64,000 nucleotides of DNA from Elephas maximus indicus (taxonomy: Eukaryota > Chordata > Mammalia > Proboscidea > Elephantidae). The notes beneath the pieces were generated by a model that saw only the letters and a list, made by a program, of their open reading frames with translations, was not told the DNA's origin and did not search any database. The stretch is taken from NCBI RefSeq assembly GCF_024166365.1, contig NC_064820.1, positions 51,871,501 through 51,935,500 on the forward strand, given 5' to 3'. Shown here in pieces: positions 24,155 to 39,490 of the stretch (its first letter is position 1; each line of letters opens with the position of its first letter). The position numbers and the translations under genes are program-made.

Positions 24155-27100
24155 CAGTTTGTCTCCCATATGTGTCTGTCAGTTTGTCATACTGTGGGGC
24201 TTGTGTGTTGCTGTGACGGTGGAAGCTATGCCACCAGTATTCAAATACCAGCAGGGTCACCCATGGCGCACAGGTTTCAGCTAATCTTCCAAACTAAAGC
24301 AGACTAGGAAGAAGGACCCAGTGGTCTACTTCTGAAAAGCATTAGCCAGTGAAAACCTTATGAATAGCTGTGAAACACTGTCTAATATAGTGCTGGAAGA
24401 TGAGCTCCTCAGGTTGGAAGGCACTCAAAATGCAACTGAGGAAGATCAGCCTCCTCAAAGTAGAGTTGGCCTTAATGATGTGGATGGAGTCAAGCTATCA
24501 GGACCTTCATTTGCTAATGTGGCACAACTCAAAATGAGAAGAAACAGCTACAAACATCCATTAATAATTGGAACCTGAAATACATGAAGTATGAATCTAG
24601 GAAAACTGGAAATCATCAAAAATGAAATGGAACACATAAAGATCAATATCCTAGGCATTAAAAAAAAAAAAAAGGCATTAGGGGGGTGAAATGGACTGGT
24701 ATTGGTCTTTTTGAATCAGACAGCCATATGGTCTACTATGCCGGGAACAACAACTTGAAGAGGAATGGTGTTGCATTCATCATCAAAAAGAACATTTCAA
24801 GATCTATACTGAGTACAACACTATCAGTGATACGATAATATCCATACACCTACAAGGAAGACCAGTTAATAAAACTATTATTCAAATTTATGCACTAACC
24901 ACTAAGGCCAAAGATGAAGAAACTGAAGATTTTTACCAACTTCTGCAGCCTGAAATTGACCGAATATGCAGTCAGGATGCACTGATAATTACTGGTGATT
25001 GGAATGTGAAAGCTGGAAACAAGAAGAATCAATAGTTGGAAAATATGGCCTTGGTGACAGAAACAATGCAGGAGATCTCATGATAGAATTTTGCAACACC
25101 AATCACTTCTTCATTGCAAATACCTTTTTTCACCAACATAAACAGCGAATATACACATGGACCTCACCAGATGGAATACACAGGAATCAAATTGACTACA
25201 TCTGTGGAAAGAGACTATGGAAAAGCTCAATATTATCAGTCAGAACAAGGCCGGGGCTGACTGAAGATCAGACCATCAGTTATTCATATGCAAGTTCACA
25301 CTGAAACTGAAGAAAATTTGAACAAGTTCATGAGAGCCAAAGTACAGCCTTCAGTATATCTCAACTGAATTTAGAACCCATCTCAAGAATAGATTTGATG
25401 CGTTGAACACTAATGACTAAAGACCAGAAAGCTGTGGAATGACATCATACATGAAGAAAGCAAGAGGTCATTAAAAAGACAGGAGAGAAAGAAAAGACCT
25501 AAATGGATGTCAGAAAAACTCTCAAACTTGCTCTTGAATGTCAAGTAGCAAAAGTAAAAGGAAAAAATGATTAAGTAAAAGAGCTGAACAGAAGATTTCA
25601 AAATGCGGCTCCAAAAGACGAAGTATAATGATGATATATGCAAAGAAAGAAGATAGCAAATCAAAAGGGGAGAACACATTCAGCATTTCTCAAGCTAAAG
25701 GAACTGAAGAAAAAAATTCACTCCTCAAGCTGCAATACTGAAGGATTATACAGGAAAAACACTGAATGACATAGGAAGCATCAAAAGAAGATGGGAGGAA
25801 TACAGAGTCACTATACCAAAAAGACATACCAAAAAGAATTGGTCGACGTTCAACCATTTCAGGAACCGATGGTATGATTAGGAACCAATGGTACTGAAGA
25901 AAGAACTTCAAGCTGGACTGAAGGCACTGGCGAAAAACAAGGCTCCAGGAATTGACAGAATACCAACTGAGATGCTTCAACAATCGGATGCAGTGCTGGA
26001 AGTGCTTACTTGTGTATGCCAAGAAATTTGGAAGACAGCTACCTGGCCAATCGACTGGAACAGATCCATATTTGTGCCTATTCCCAAGATAGGTGATCCA
26101 ACTGAATATGGAAGTTATAGAACCGTATCATTAATATCACATGTAAGCAAAATTTTGCTAAAGATCATTGCTGAAGATCATTATATCGACAGGGAACTGC
26201 CAGAAATTCAAGCCAGATTTAGAAGAAGACATGGAACCAGGGATACCATTGCTGATGTCAGATGGATCCTGGCTGAAAGCAGAGAATATCAGAAAGATGT
26301 TTACCTGTTTTATCGAGTATGCACAGGCATTCCACTGTGTGTACCATAACAAATTGTGGATTACATGGTGGAGAATGGGAATTTCAGAAAATTTTATTCA
26401 TGGGGAATCTGTACATGGATCAAGAGGCAGTCATTTGTAGAAACAGTTTAAAGTCAGGAAAGGTGTGTGTCAGGGTTGTATACTTTCACCATATCTACTC
26501 AATCTATATGCTGAGCAAATAATCTGAGAAGCTGGACTGTACGAAGAAGAAAGGGGCATCAGGATTGGAAGAAGAACCTCAGTTATGCAGATGACACAAC
26601 CTTGCTTTCTGAAAGTGAAGAGAACTTGAAGCACTTACTGATGAAGATCAAAGACCACAGCCTTCAGTATCGATTACACCTCAACATAAAGAAAATAAAA
26701 GTCCTCACAACTGGACCAATAAGCAACATCCTGATAAATGGAGAAAAGCTTGAGGTTGTCAAGGGTTTCACTTTACTTGGCTCCACAATCAACACCCATG
26801 GAAGCAGCAGTCAAGAAATCAAAAGATGTATTACATTTGGCAAATCGTTTGCAAAAGACCTATTTAAAAGTGTTTAAAAGCAAAGATGTCACCTTGAGGA
26901 CTACGGTGTTGCCTGACCCAAGCTGTGGCGTTTTTAATAGCTTTGTATGCATGCAAAAGCTGGATAATGAATAAGGAAGACTGAAGAAGAATTGACACCT
27001 TTGAATTGTGGCATTGGCAAAGAATAGTGAATACACCATGGACTGCCAAAAGAACGAACAAATTTGTGTCAAAAGAAGTACAACCAGAATGCTCCTTAGA

Positions 27101-27371
27101 AGCAAGAATGGCGAGACTATGTTTCACATACTTTGGACATGTTATCAGGAGTGATCAGTCCTTAGAGAAGGGCATCATGCTTGGTAAAGTAGAAAAAACC
27201 AAAACCAAAAAAGAGGAAGACCCTCAACAAGACGGACTGACACAGTGACTGCAACAATGGGCACAAATATAGCAACAATTGTGAGGTTGGCGCAGGACTG
27301 GGCAGTGTGTTGTTCTGTTGTGCATAGTGTCACTATGAGTCAGAATCGACTCAATGGCACCTAAAAACAAC
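24155..27371 (+). mobile_element. RTE/BovB-type LINE, full length, copy B
   Basis: About 3.2 kb, colinear with copy A from the 5' UTR ('tgtgtctgtcagtttgtcat') to the end 'tcaatggcacctaaaaacaa'. Flanked by a perfect 10-bp TSD, AGTGATCTGT, at 24145-24154 and 27372-27381. It lies 1.2 kb downstream of copy A in the same direction; different TSDs show independent insertions rather than a tandem duplication. It is more decayed than copy A. Confidence 0.94.
24360..27364 (+). pseudogene. Broken RTE ORF, copy B
   Basis: Fragments in changing frames: 24360-24578 (N-terminus, ending where the Trp of GTW became TGA), 24999-25304 (endonuclease end, NQIDYICGKR), 25888-26349 (NKAPGIDRIP and the start of reverse transcriptase), 26602-26877, and 26938-27248 (C-terminal region). 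The GCILSP-like block near 26475 and a YADD-like block near 26586 remain recognisable by frame switching. A poly(A) insertion at 24661-24673 breaks the endonuclease region. Non-functional. Confidence 0.92.
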
Positions 27372-27381
27372 AGTGATCTGT

Positions 27382-27861
27382 GTCTTAGGCTATCCTGTAG
27401 ATTCCTTAGAAAGTATGTATATGTTAGTTTCTATTTTCTTGTACTGGATTTTCCAATTGTTTCCTAAATATTGACCTTATTCCTCTAGCTGGTTTAAGAT
27501 TACTTGGAAGATATCAACCAGACTTTAGTGTTTGTATCCCTCACAGTGCCTGCTACATTAAGTTTTGAGTCTAGTGGAAATGCTTAAAAATGCTTATGAA
27601 CATGTCAATGATAGAAGGTAAACCCAAGGCTTACACTAAGTTCTTTTCTTACATTTTAGATAATAGAATATTGATTCCCCTGCCAGGTATCTAGGACATA
27701 TCAAATGCTTTATATTCCTTTTTTAAGCAATGAAACATATCTGTGAATTTTTTGTGCTATGTCTATAATGAAGAAAGTATCTAGAAGATTTGGTATCTTC
27801 CAGACACCGCTATAAATGTAGAGATATCCTTACTCACCCAGGTGGATAATTAACTTGCTTT
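27382..27861. other. Intronic sequence, nothing recognised
   Basis: No gene or repeat identified between RTE copy B and the next SINE. Confidence 0.6.
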
Positions 27862-28031
27862 GGGGTTCTTGGAGTGCAGTGGTTAAGATCTCAGCTGCTA
27901 ACCAAAAGTTCGACAGTTAGAATCCACCAGCTGCTTCTTGGAAACCCTACGGGGTAGTTCTACTCTGTCCTATAGGATAGCTATGAGTTGGATTTGACTC
28001 GAAGGCAATGGCTTTTTCTTTCTTTTTTTAG
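27862..28031 (+). mobile_element. AfroSINE, full length
   Basis: Head 'gttcttggagtgcagtggtt', body 'agctgctaaccaaaagttcg', tail 'tatgagttggatttgactcg' and 'aaggcaatggctttttcttt'. Confidence 0.9.
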
Positions 28032-28350
28032 AGGGTCTCAGTTGGACTTCATAAGCAAGTAAAAGAAAACAAAATATAATATAATGAATGTGAACACCTT
28101 AAGAATGAGTTGTGTGTAGCTTGCAGATGTACGCTTTTAAAGAAGTTTTCTGAGATATTTTCTAGATCCTGTAGGTCGTTCCAGTCTTTCTGCATTACTT
28201 TTTGTTTGCTTACTCTCTGTGAACTCCACTAGGAATTTCTTAGTGATGCAATCACTGCTCTAAGAACCTCAGTACAAGTTCATTTGGTAATGATCCCTTC
28301 ATGTGGAGGCAAATTTCATTGTTCTGGTCAAGTGTACAAGTAATGAGGTC

Positions 28351-28366
28351 TCAACCTATTAATTTT
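28351..28366. repeat. Target-site copy 1 (TCAACCTATTAATTTT)
   Basis: The identical 16-mer recurs at 37249-37264 and 39475-39490, bounding two L1 blocks. Confidence 0.9.
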
Positions 28367-29309
28367 ATTTTCTTGATTTATTTTTTAGAGTAGCCTCTGT
28401 TAGTGTAGAGTAACTCCGCTGATCTTTGTGTGTTGATCTTGTAACCTAAAATGTTGCTAAATTATTCAATTATTCCAGAAGTTTTTTATGTGGAATCTTT
28501 ATGGTCTTCTATCATGTCATCTGCAAACAGAGATAGTTTTACTTCTTCCTTTCTGATTTAGATACCTTTTATTTCTCTTGACTTATTCTCTGGCTAGTGG
28601 ACATCCTTGCCTTTTTTCCATCCTCAAAGGGAAAGCGTTCAGCCTTTCTCCATTGAGTATAATGTTGGCTGTTGGTTTTGCACATATGACCTTAATTAGT
28701 TTGAGGAATTTCTCTTCTTTTCCAATTTTGCTGAGAGTTTTTATCAGGAGATTGTGTTGAATTATACCAAATGTCTTTTCTGCATCAGTTGATATAATTA
28801 TATTGCTTTTCTCTTTTGTTTTATTTATGTGGTGGATTACACTAACTGATTTTTTTAATGTTAAACTGCCGTTGTAATCCTGGTATGAATCCCATTTGAT
28901 CATCGTGTATGATTTTTTTGATATGTTGCAGAAGTCTGTTGGCTAGAAATCTGTTGAAGATTTTTGCACCTAAGTTCATTGTAATTTTTTTGTGTGTGAT
29001 GCCTTTCCCTGATTTAGGTATCAGGGTTATACTGGTTTCATAGGAAGAGTCCGGTAGTGTTTCTTCCTCTTCTACATTTTTGAAGAGATTGAGTAGGACT
29101 GTTGCCAGCTCTTCTTTTATGCTAGGATTTTCCAATGCAGCCATCTGGTCCTGTTTTTTTTTGCGATTTTTTGAAGCTATCTTCAATCTCGCCTTTTGTA
29201 ATGAGTCTGTTTAAATTTTCTACCTCTCTGTTAGTTTGGGTAGGTAGTGTGCTTTTTAAAAATTGGTCCATTTTATCTAGGTTTTCAAATTTTTTGGAGT
29301 ACATTTTGT
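28367..29309 (-). mobile_element. L1 ORF2 fragment at the left edge of the L1 composite
   Basis: It corresponds to the middle of ORF2, about residues 425-745 of the intact copy at 58367-62182. Plus-strand text 'catgtcatctgcaaacagag' is the reverse complement around the FADD box. Frames 28583-28903, 28842-29186 and 29122-29304 on the minus strand hold broken ORF2 pieces (MYSKKFENLDKMDQFL, TDAEKTFG). It starts with a T-rich stretch (28367-28386) directly after target copy 1, and ends against a T-rich tract and the 3' end of another L1. It is either an older fragment or a 3'-transduced tail; see findings. Confidence 0.85.
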
Positions 29310-30265
29310 TTTCTTTTTTATCGTGCTTTAGGTGAAAGTTTAAAACTCAAGTTAGTTTCTCATACAAAAATTTATACACACATTGTTATATGATCCTAGT
29401 CGCATACTCCTCCTTACCACCCTAGCTTTTCAGTGCCCATTCAACCAGCTCCTATCCCGTTAGTCCTTCTCATCCACCTCCAGACAGGACCTGCCCATTT
29501 AGTTTTGTGTCTCTACTTAACTAAGAAGCACATTCTTCACGAATATTATTTTATGTTTTATAGTCCAGTCTAATCTTTGAAGAGTTGGCTTCAGGAATGG
29601 TTTAATTCCGAGTTAACAGAGAGCCCGGGGGCCATGTCTTCTGGGGTTCCTCTAGTCTCAGTCACACTTTTTAAGGGAATTTGAGTTCTGCACCCCACTT
29701 TTCTTCTGCTCCATCAGGTCCTGTCTGTTGTGTTCCCTTTCGGGGTGGTCATTGGTGGTAGCCGAGCACCATCTAGTTCTTCTGGTCTCAGGCTGAAGGA
29801 GTCTCTGGATTATGTGGACCATTCTGTCTCTTGAGTTAATATTTTTCTGGTGTCTTTGTGTTCTTTATTCTCCTTTGCTCCAGGTGGGTTGGGAACAATT
29901 GATGCATCTTAGATGGCCGCTCCCTAGCTTTTAAGACCCCAGATGCCACTCACCAAAGTGGGATGCAGAACATTTTCTTAATAAACTTTATTATGACAAT
30001 TGACCTAGATGTCCCCCAAAGCCATGGTCCCTAGACCTCTGCCCCTGCTACTCTGTCCTTTGAAGTGTTTGGTTGTATTCAGGAAGCTTCTTCGCTTTTG
30101 GTTTAGACCAGTTGTACTGACTTCCTCTGTATTGTGTGCTGTCCTTCCCTTCACCAAGATAATTCTTGTCTACAGTCTAGTTAGTGAATTCCCCTCACCC
30201 TCCCTCTCCATCCTCATAACTATCAAAGAATGTTTTCTTCTGTGTTTAAACCTTTTCTTAGGTTC

Positions 30266-34037
<3,772 letters not shown>

Positions 34038-34499
34038 TTTGATTTTGTGTGTGTGTGTCTTGTTGACAGTTTCTTTGTTCCACTTAATATTCTGTGCTGA
34101 GTCATTTTTCTTCATGTATTTTCTTTTCATCTCTTTCATTGTTGTTGATTTTGTATTTGCTGAATCTTTATGTTTTTCTTATTTTTTATTTTGATATGTA
34201 GGAGTGTTAGTTTCCTTTGTGGTTACCTTAATATTTACCTCTGTTTTTCTAAGATCAAACCAATCTTATATTTCTTGATATCATCTTAACTTCCTCTCCA
34301 TATGAAAGTTTTATGATTACATTATTTAGTCCCTCTTTTTTGTTTTAATGTTGTAATCTTTTACATACGGATGTCTCTGTTTCTCTACTTTCAGTGTTTC
34401 AGCTTTGATTTATTTTTGTGACTTCCCTATCTGGGTCGATATCTGGTTGTCCTGTCCTGTGTTCTAGCCTTGGGTTGCTATCTGGTGTTATTGACTTTC

Positions 34500-35335
34500 T
34501 AACTGAAGGACTCCCCTTAGTATTTCTTATAATTTTGGTTTGGTTTTTAAAAATTCCCTAAACTTCTGTTTATCTGGAAATGCTCAAATTTCACCATCAT
34601 ATTTGAGAGACAGATTTGCTGGATATATACATTTCAGTTGGCAATTTTTTTCCTTAAAGGCTTTATATAGGTCTTCCCATTGCCTTCTTGCCTGCATGGT
34701 TTCAGCTGAGCTTAGGCTTATTGGTTCTCCTTTGTAGCTGACTTTTTGTTTATCCTTAGCTCTTAAAATTCTCTCTTTATCTTTGGTTTTGGCAAGTTTG
34801 ATTATAATATTTCTTGGTGACTTTTATTGGAATATACCCTGTGTAGCGTTCAATGAGCTTCTTGTATAGGTATCTTCTCATCTTTCACTACACCCAGAAA
34901 CCCAGTCCCGTCGAGTCAATTCCGACTCATCACTATATCAGGGAAATTTTCTGCCAACAATTCTCTCCATATTTTCTGTTACCCCCCCGTCCTGGGACTC
35001 CAATCACTTGTAGGTTATTCCTCTTGGTAGAGTCCTGCATAATTCTTAGGGTTTCTTCATTTTTTTTAATTCTTTTATTTGATTTTTCCTCAAATAATTT
35101 GGTGCCAAGTGCTTCATCTTCAGTCTCACTAATTCTCACCTCGATTGGCTCAATTCTGCTCTTATGACTTTCTATTGAGTCATTTATATCTGAAATTTTA
35201 TTGTTAATCTTTTGTATTTCTGTTTGCTGTCTCTCTGTGGATTTTTGCAGTTTGTTAACTTTGTCATATGTCCTTCTATAACCTTCTTAAGTTCCGCTAT
35301 TCTTTTCTTTGTGTGTTCCTTGGCTTTCCATTTGG
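34500..35335 (-). pseudogene. Broken L1 ORF1 (RNA-binding protein)
   Basis: Remnants resemble the intact ORF1 at 62644-63663: the frame 34933-35139 reads KSNKRIKKNEETLRIMQDS and NNLQVIGVPGRGG, the start of the RNA-recognition region. The 34600-34700 text is the reverse complement of the C-terminal 'MQARREWDDIYR'-like region. Interrupted by the SINE tail at 34891-34929. Confidence 0.8.
34891..34929 (-). mobile_element. 39-bp AfroSINE tail insertion
   Basis: Contains 'aacccagtcccgtcgagtca' and 'attccgactca', the SINE 3' end only. The flanking L1 text is duplicated as TCACTA at 34885-34890 and 34930-34935. Confidence 0.85.
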
Positions 35336-37248
35336 AGTACTCTCTTGAGTAATATTTTCAAAGCTGGTCTAGTGGTGGCAAATTCCCAGAGCTTCTGTTT
35401 GTTCTGCAATATCTTGATTTCTCTCTAATTTTTGAATGACAACTTTGCTGGTAAAGAATTCTTGGTTGGCAATTGTTTTCATTCATTGTTTTATATATGT
35501 TGCTCCATTGTCTTCTGGCCTGTAGAGTTTCTGGGGAGAAATCCTCACTGATTGTTATGAAACACCGTGGTATGTTATATTTTGTTTTTCTCTTGCTGCT
35601 TTCAGAATTTTCTCCTTGTCTTTCGTTTTGAAATATTTTATTAGGATATGGCAGGAGTTGATCTTTTTGTGTTTCTTCTAACTGGAGCTCATGTATTTGC
35701 AGGCTTGGTTCTCTGTTCAGGTCTGGGGCATTCTCTGATCGTCTCTTGCCAAATTGTTTTTATGTCTTTATTGTTGTCATGGTGCTTTGAGATTCCAATA
35801 ATTACAATGTTAGATTTCTTAATTGAATCGCATATTTCCATTTGGTTTTGTTCACTATTCTTTGTTCTTTTCTTTTTCTCTTGTCTTCTAGTTCATTTAT
35901 TCTATCTTTTCAAATCTATTCCTGAGTGTTTCTCTTGCTTTTTCTAATTCAGTTGCTTTATTCTTCAGCTCCAGTAGTTCTTTTTGTTTATTTATTTTTG
36001 ATGTTTTTTAGTTTCCTTGTTTAGTCTCTCATTTTGTTCCTCCATTTGTTTCCTGATCTCTGCTAGTTCATTTTCTATGTGCTTTTTGCTTCCTTTAAAC
36101 ATATTTAGCACCACAGTCTGAATATTATCAGTTCTTTCTATTCGTCTGGCCCCCATAAGAAAAATTTACTCTTCTTCATGTGTTGCTTTTGATTGGTCCT
36201 TCTTCTTTTGTGATTTTGTGTGTTTTATGAATTTTTGTTAAACTTGGGCTATTTTCTTCTTACTTTAATTTTAAATTTTGTATTCTGGTTTTCCTGGGAA
36301 TACATCCTGGTGGTGCAATGGATGAGTGCCCAAATGCCAACTGAAAGGCTGAGGCCTGTGCCCACCAGCCTCTCTATGGGAGAAAGACACAGCAGCCTGT
36401 CTCCACAAAGACTCACAGCCCTGGTTACCCTACAGGGCAGCACCACAGGATTGATTTGAGTCAGATCAACCCTGTGGCAGTGGGCCTGTTATTTTCTCCT
36501 GAATACTACTAGAGGGCACCCTTATCCTTAGGTTTTTTTCAGTGCTGATTTAAGCATTCTGGATGCTTGATCTCTGGAATTCAAGATGCATGCACAGTGG
36601 GAAGGGGGGGGGTTAGCTGGTCACAGTAGCTCATGTAAGCAGTGGGGCTTGACTTTCCTGTGGTGAAGATGGGGGGCTCTCTATGTCTTTCCCTCATCGG
36701 TGTCCTTGTACAGGCTCTCCTACCATGTCCCACTGTGGTCAGGGAGCTAGCTGTTTCCTACTGTTTTGCCTGTCTGCCTGAAGTATTCCCCTCACCCTGC
36801 TACCCTTGTGGTTCCTCCCAGTCCTAATGCCCATTTGCCTTGGTCCTTAGATATAACAGCACTCTCTCACAGCTCCATGGTCTACCTTTTCCCCCTAGCA
36901 ATTGCACAGCCCACGAATTCCCGTGGCCAATCTGTGCCACCTTAAAAAACCTGGCTAAGGCTTCCTCAGATTTACTCCCTCTCTGTGTTCCCTGTTTGGG
37001 GTGTTGCTCAACCCCATCACAAAATAGCTGCGATGAGCAAGTGTTCCAGATAGGTTCTCCCAGCTTCTGTGCCATCCCCGCTCCTTCTCTACCCTGCTTC
37101 TGGGCTCACCCTGAATCCCTAACACCTTATCTGCTGTCTGGGGTTCTGAGATCTCAATCTGTGCTTGTTTTTATTCTTTGTTTAGTGGATTAGCTGCTAG
37201 GGGAGTAAATGGGAACATCCACTCATTTCACCATCTCACTCCACTCTC
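35336..37248 (-). mobile_element. Second ORF1-like segment plus L1/HAL1-type 5' UTR
   Basis: Positions 35340-36240 (plus-strand text 'gaattcttggttggcaattg', 'ttctggcctgtagagtttct', 'ttgagattccaataattaca', 'cttcagctccagtagttctt') repeat the ORF1 region in a more diverged version resembling HAL1 or old L1 ORF1. A SINE sits at 36297-36490. 36491-37248 is GC-rich, like an L1 5' UTR, and ends 'ttcaccatctcactccactc' just before target copy 2. Confidence 0.65.
36297..36490 (+). mobile_element. AfroSINE variant
   Basis: Head 'catcctggtggtgcaatgga', an unusual GC-rich body (about 36335-36440), tail 'gattgatttgagtcagatca' and 'ctgtggcagtgggcct'. Most diverged SINE in the window; possibly a distinct subfamily. 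Confidence 0.7.
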
Positions 37249-37264
37249 TCAACCTATTAATTTT
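37249..37264. repeat. Target-site copy 2 (TCAACCTATTAATTTT)
   Basis: Identical to 28351-28366 and 39475-39490; lies between the two L1 blocks. Confidence 0.9.
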
Positions 37265-39474
37265 TTTTTAAATCATTTTTATTGAGCTTTAAGTGAACGT
37301 TTACAAATCAAGTCAGTCTGTCACATACAAGCTTATATACACCTTACTCCATACTCCCGCTTACTCTCCCCCTAATGAGTCAGCCCGCTCCCTCCTTCCA
37401 GTCTCTCCTTTCATGACAATTTTGCCAGTTTCTAACCCTCTCTACCCTCCTATCTCCCCTCCAGACAGGAGATGCCAACACAGTCTCAAGTGTCCACCTG
37501 ATACAAGTAGCTCACTCTTTGTCAGCATCTCTCTCCAACCCATTGTCCAGTCCCTTCCATGTCTGATGAGTTGTCTTCAGGAATGGTTCCTGTCCTGGGC
37601 CAACAGAAGGTTTGGGGACCATGACCGCCGGGATTCTTCTAGTCTCAGTCAGGCCATTAAGTCTGGTCTTTTTATGAGTATTTGGGGTCTGCATCCCACT
37701 GATCTCCTGCTCCCTCAGGAGTTCTCTGTTGTGCTCCCTGTCAGGGCAGTCATCAGTTGTGGCCGGGCACCATCTAGTTCTTCTGGTCTTGGGATGATGT
37801 AAGTCTCTGGTTCATGTGGCCCTTTCTGTCTCTTGGGCTCTTAGTTATCGTGTGACCTTGGTATTCTTCATTCTCCTTTGATCCAGGTGGGTTGAGACCA
37901 ATTGATGCATCTTAGATGGCCGCTTGTTAGCATTTAAGACCTCAGATGCCACATTTCAAAGTGGGATGCAGAATGTTTTCATAATAGAATTATTTTGCCA
38001 ATTGACTTAGAAGTCCCCTTAAGCCATAGTCCCCAAACCCCCGCCCTTGCTCCGCTGACCTTTGAAGCATTGAGTTTATCCTGGAAACTTCTTTGCTTTT
38101 GGTCCAATCCAGTTGAGCTGACCTTCCGTGTATTGAGTATTGTCCTTCCCTTCACCTAAAGTAGTTCTTATTTACTAACTAATCAGTAAATAACCCTTTC
38201 CCACACTCCCTCCCTCCTCCCCTCATAACCACAAAAGTATGTGTTCTTCTCAGTTTATACTATTTCTCAAGATCTTATAATAGTGGTCTTATACAATATT
38301 TGTCCTTTTGCCTCTGACCAATTTCACTCAGCATAATGCCTTCCAGGTTCCTCCATGTTATGAAATATTTCACACATTCATCACTGTTCTTTATCGATGC
38401 ATAGTATTCCATTGTGTGAATATACTACAATTTATTTAACCATTCATCTATTGATGGACACCTTGGTTGCTTCCAGCTTTTTGCTATTGTAAACAGAGCT
38501 GCAATAAACATGGGTGTGCATATATCTGTTTGTGTAAAGGCTCTTACTTCTCTAGGGTATATTCCAAGGAGTGGGATTTCTGGGTTGTATGGTAGTTCTA
38601 TTTCTAACTGTTTAAGAAAACGCCAGATAGATTTCCAAAGTGGTTGTACCATTTTACATTCCCACCAGCAGTGTACAAGAGTTCCAATCTCTCCGCAGCC
38701 TCTCCAACATTTATTATTTTGTGTTTTTTGGATTAATGCCAGCCTTTTGTTGGAGTGAGATGGAATCTCATCGTAGTTTTAATTTGCATTTCTCTAATGG
38801 CTAATGGTCGAGAGCATTTTCTCATGTATCTGTTGGCTGCCTGAATATCTTCTTCAGTGAAGTCTGTGTTCATATCCTTTGCCTACTTCTTGATTGGGTT
38901 GTTTGTCTTTTTGTGGTTGAGTTTTAACAGAATCATATAGATTTTAGAGATCAGGCGCTGGTCGGAGATGTCATAGCTGAAAATTTTTTCCCAATCTGTA
39001 GGTGGTCTTTTTACTCTTTTGGTGAAGTCTTTAGATGAGCATAGGTGTTTGATTTTTAGGAGCTCCCAGTTAGCTGGGTTTCTCTTCGTCATTTTTGGTA
39101 ATGTTTTGTATTCTGTTTATGCCTTGTATTAGGGCTTCTAACGTTGTCCCTATTTTTTCTTCCATGATCTTTATCGTTTTAGTCTTTACGTTTAGGTCTT
39201 TGATCCACTTGGAGTTAGTTTTTGTGCATGGTGTGAGGTATGGGTCCTGTTTCATTTTTTTGCAAATGGATATCCAGATATGCCAGCACCATTTGTGAAA
39301 AAGACTCTCTTTTCCCCAATTAACTGACACTGGGCCTTTGTCAAATATCAGGTGCTCAAATGTGGATGGATTTATATCTGGGTTCTCAATTCTGTTCCAT
39401 TGGTCTATGTGCCTGTTGTTGTACCAGTACCAGGCTGTTTTGACTACTGTGGCTGTATTTATGTTCTGAAATCG
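37265..39474 (-). mobile_element. L1, 5'-truncated (2.2 kb), with TSD
   Basis: It starts with a T run and the L1 3' UTR ('tttattgagctttaagtgaa') and proceeds into ORF2. The stop is at 38277-38279, with coding remnants 38425-38652, 38883-39092 and 39070-39330. It breaks off at 39474 inside ORF2. These fragments are close to the intact ORF2 at 58367-62182, so it belongs to a related young subfamily. Flanked by identical 16-bp copies at 37249-37264 and 39475-39490. Confidence 0.93.
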
Positions 39475-39490
39475 TCAACCTATTAATTTT
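39475..39490. repeat. Target-site copy 3 (TCAACCTATTAATTTT)
   Basis: Right-hand duplication of the 2.2-kb L1. Confidence 0.9.

Noticed and set aside
36824-37193. 83- and 117-codon ORFs in GC-rich sequence
   Set aside because: Located in an L1/HAL1-type 5' UTR-like segment with no protein similarity that I recognise; long frames are expected from the base composition.
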